DNA of 5,743 nt from an uncultured Desulfovibrionaceae bacterium (GTDB taxonomy: Bacteria > Desulfobacterota > Desulfovibrionia > Desulfovibrionales > Desulfovibrionaceae), in the NCBI GenBank assembly GCA_949427775.1, contig CASQEL010000149.1, positions 1-5,743 of the forward strand, written 5' to 3'. Within the stretch, counting starts at the first letter, position 1, and each line of letters starts with the position of its first letter. Position numbers and translations under genes: made by a program. This document shows positions 5,725-5,743 of this stretch, one piece after another. The notes beneath the pieces are model-generated. The model was not told the origin of the DNA, did no database searches, and was given only the letters and a program-made list of their open reading frames with translations.

Positions 5725-5743
5725 CTACAATTACAGCATCAAA

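Larger units (their letters stand above)
5638..5743. other. Junction segment: sequence past the end of recognisable comEC
   Basis: From about 5638 ComEC similarity ends in all three forward frames, so a single frameshift does not restore it. G+C is 39/60 in 5581-5640, 28/50 in 5641-5690 and 15/53 in 5691-5743, a sharp drop. This suggests an inserted element, a rearrangement, or an assembly break at a repeat. The window ends before any diagnostic gene, terminal inverted repeat or target duplication appears, so the nature of the segment is unknown. On the minus strand the frame from the right edge reads FDAVIVGL then a stop at 5717-5719, which could be the tail of a convergent gene but is far too short to identify. 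Confidence 0.45.

Noticed and set aside
1..5743. tRNA, rRNA, tmRNA, riboswitch or CRISPR array
   Set aside because: Nearly every base is inside a recognisable protein gene, no tandem repeat-spacer pattern was seen, and no conserved RNA motif was recognised in the short gaps.

Overview
The window is a compact, GC-rich, one-directional gene cluster. All genes read on the + strand and the gaps are between 3 and about 23 bases, or negative. Gene order and protein style (an rsmI homologue with GNPGD, a mannose-family PTS IID next to HPr and Enzyme I, then smpB and a ComEC homologue) suggest a Desulfovibrio-type sulfate reducer (Desulfovibrionaceae). That placement is recognition from memory, not a database result.

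Layout. At 2-37 an upstream reading frame ends, possibly the tail of rnhB. yraN (31-438) follows, and its 3' end overlaps rsmI (380-1219) by 59 bases. Then come a mannose-family PTS membrane subunit IID (1237-1986), HPr (ptsH, 2010-2309), Enzyme I (ptsI, 2332-4101), smpB (4105-4566) and the 5' part of a comEC-like gene (4579-5709). No internal promoter or convincing terminator was seen, so the genes are probably co-transcribed from upstream of the window.

How the genes relate. HPr and Enzyme I form the general phosphorelay of the phosphotransferase system (PEP to Enzyme I His190 to HPr His26). The only sugar-specific component here is a divergent IID; no IIA, IIB or IIC gene is present. The PTS genes sit inside an otherwise housekeeping/genome-maintenance cluster: an endonuclease-fold protein, a 16S rRNA methyltransferase, the tmRNA partner SmpB and a DNA-uptake channel protein.

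The 3' end is the unusual part. ComEC-like sequence is convincing up to about residue 353 (position ~5637), then degenerates into an unrelated tail and stops at 5709, far short of a normal ComEC. GC falls from 39/60 bases (5581-5640) to 28/50 (5641-5690) to 15/53 (5691-5743). This looks like a junction with foreign or rearranged DNA, or an assembly break at a repeat. The last ~100 bases hold a Shine-Dalgarno-like motif with a 9-codon ORF, an extended -10-like motif and a small perfect palindrome, none of which I can assign. Apart from this junction and the lone IID, I see no evidence of a new biological system.
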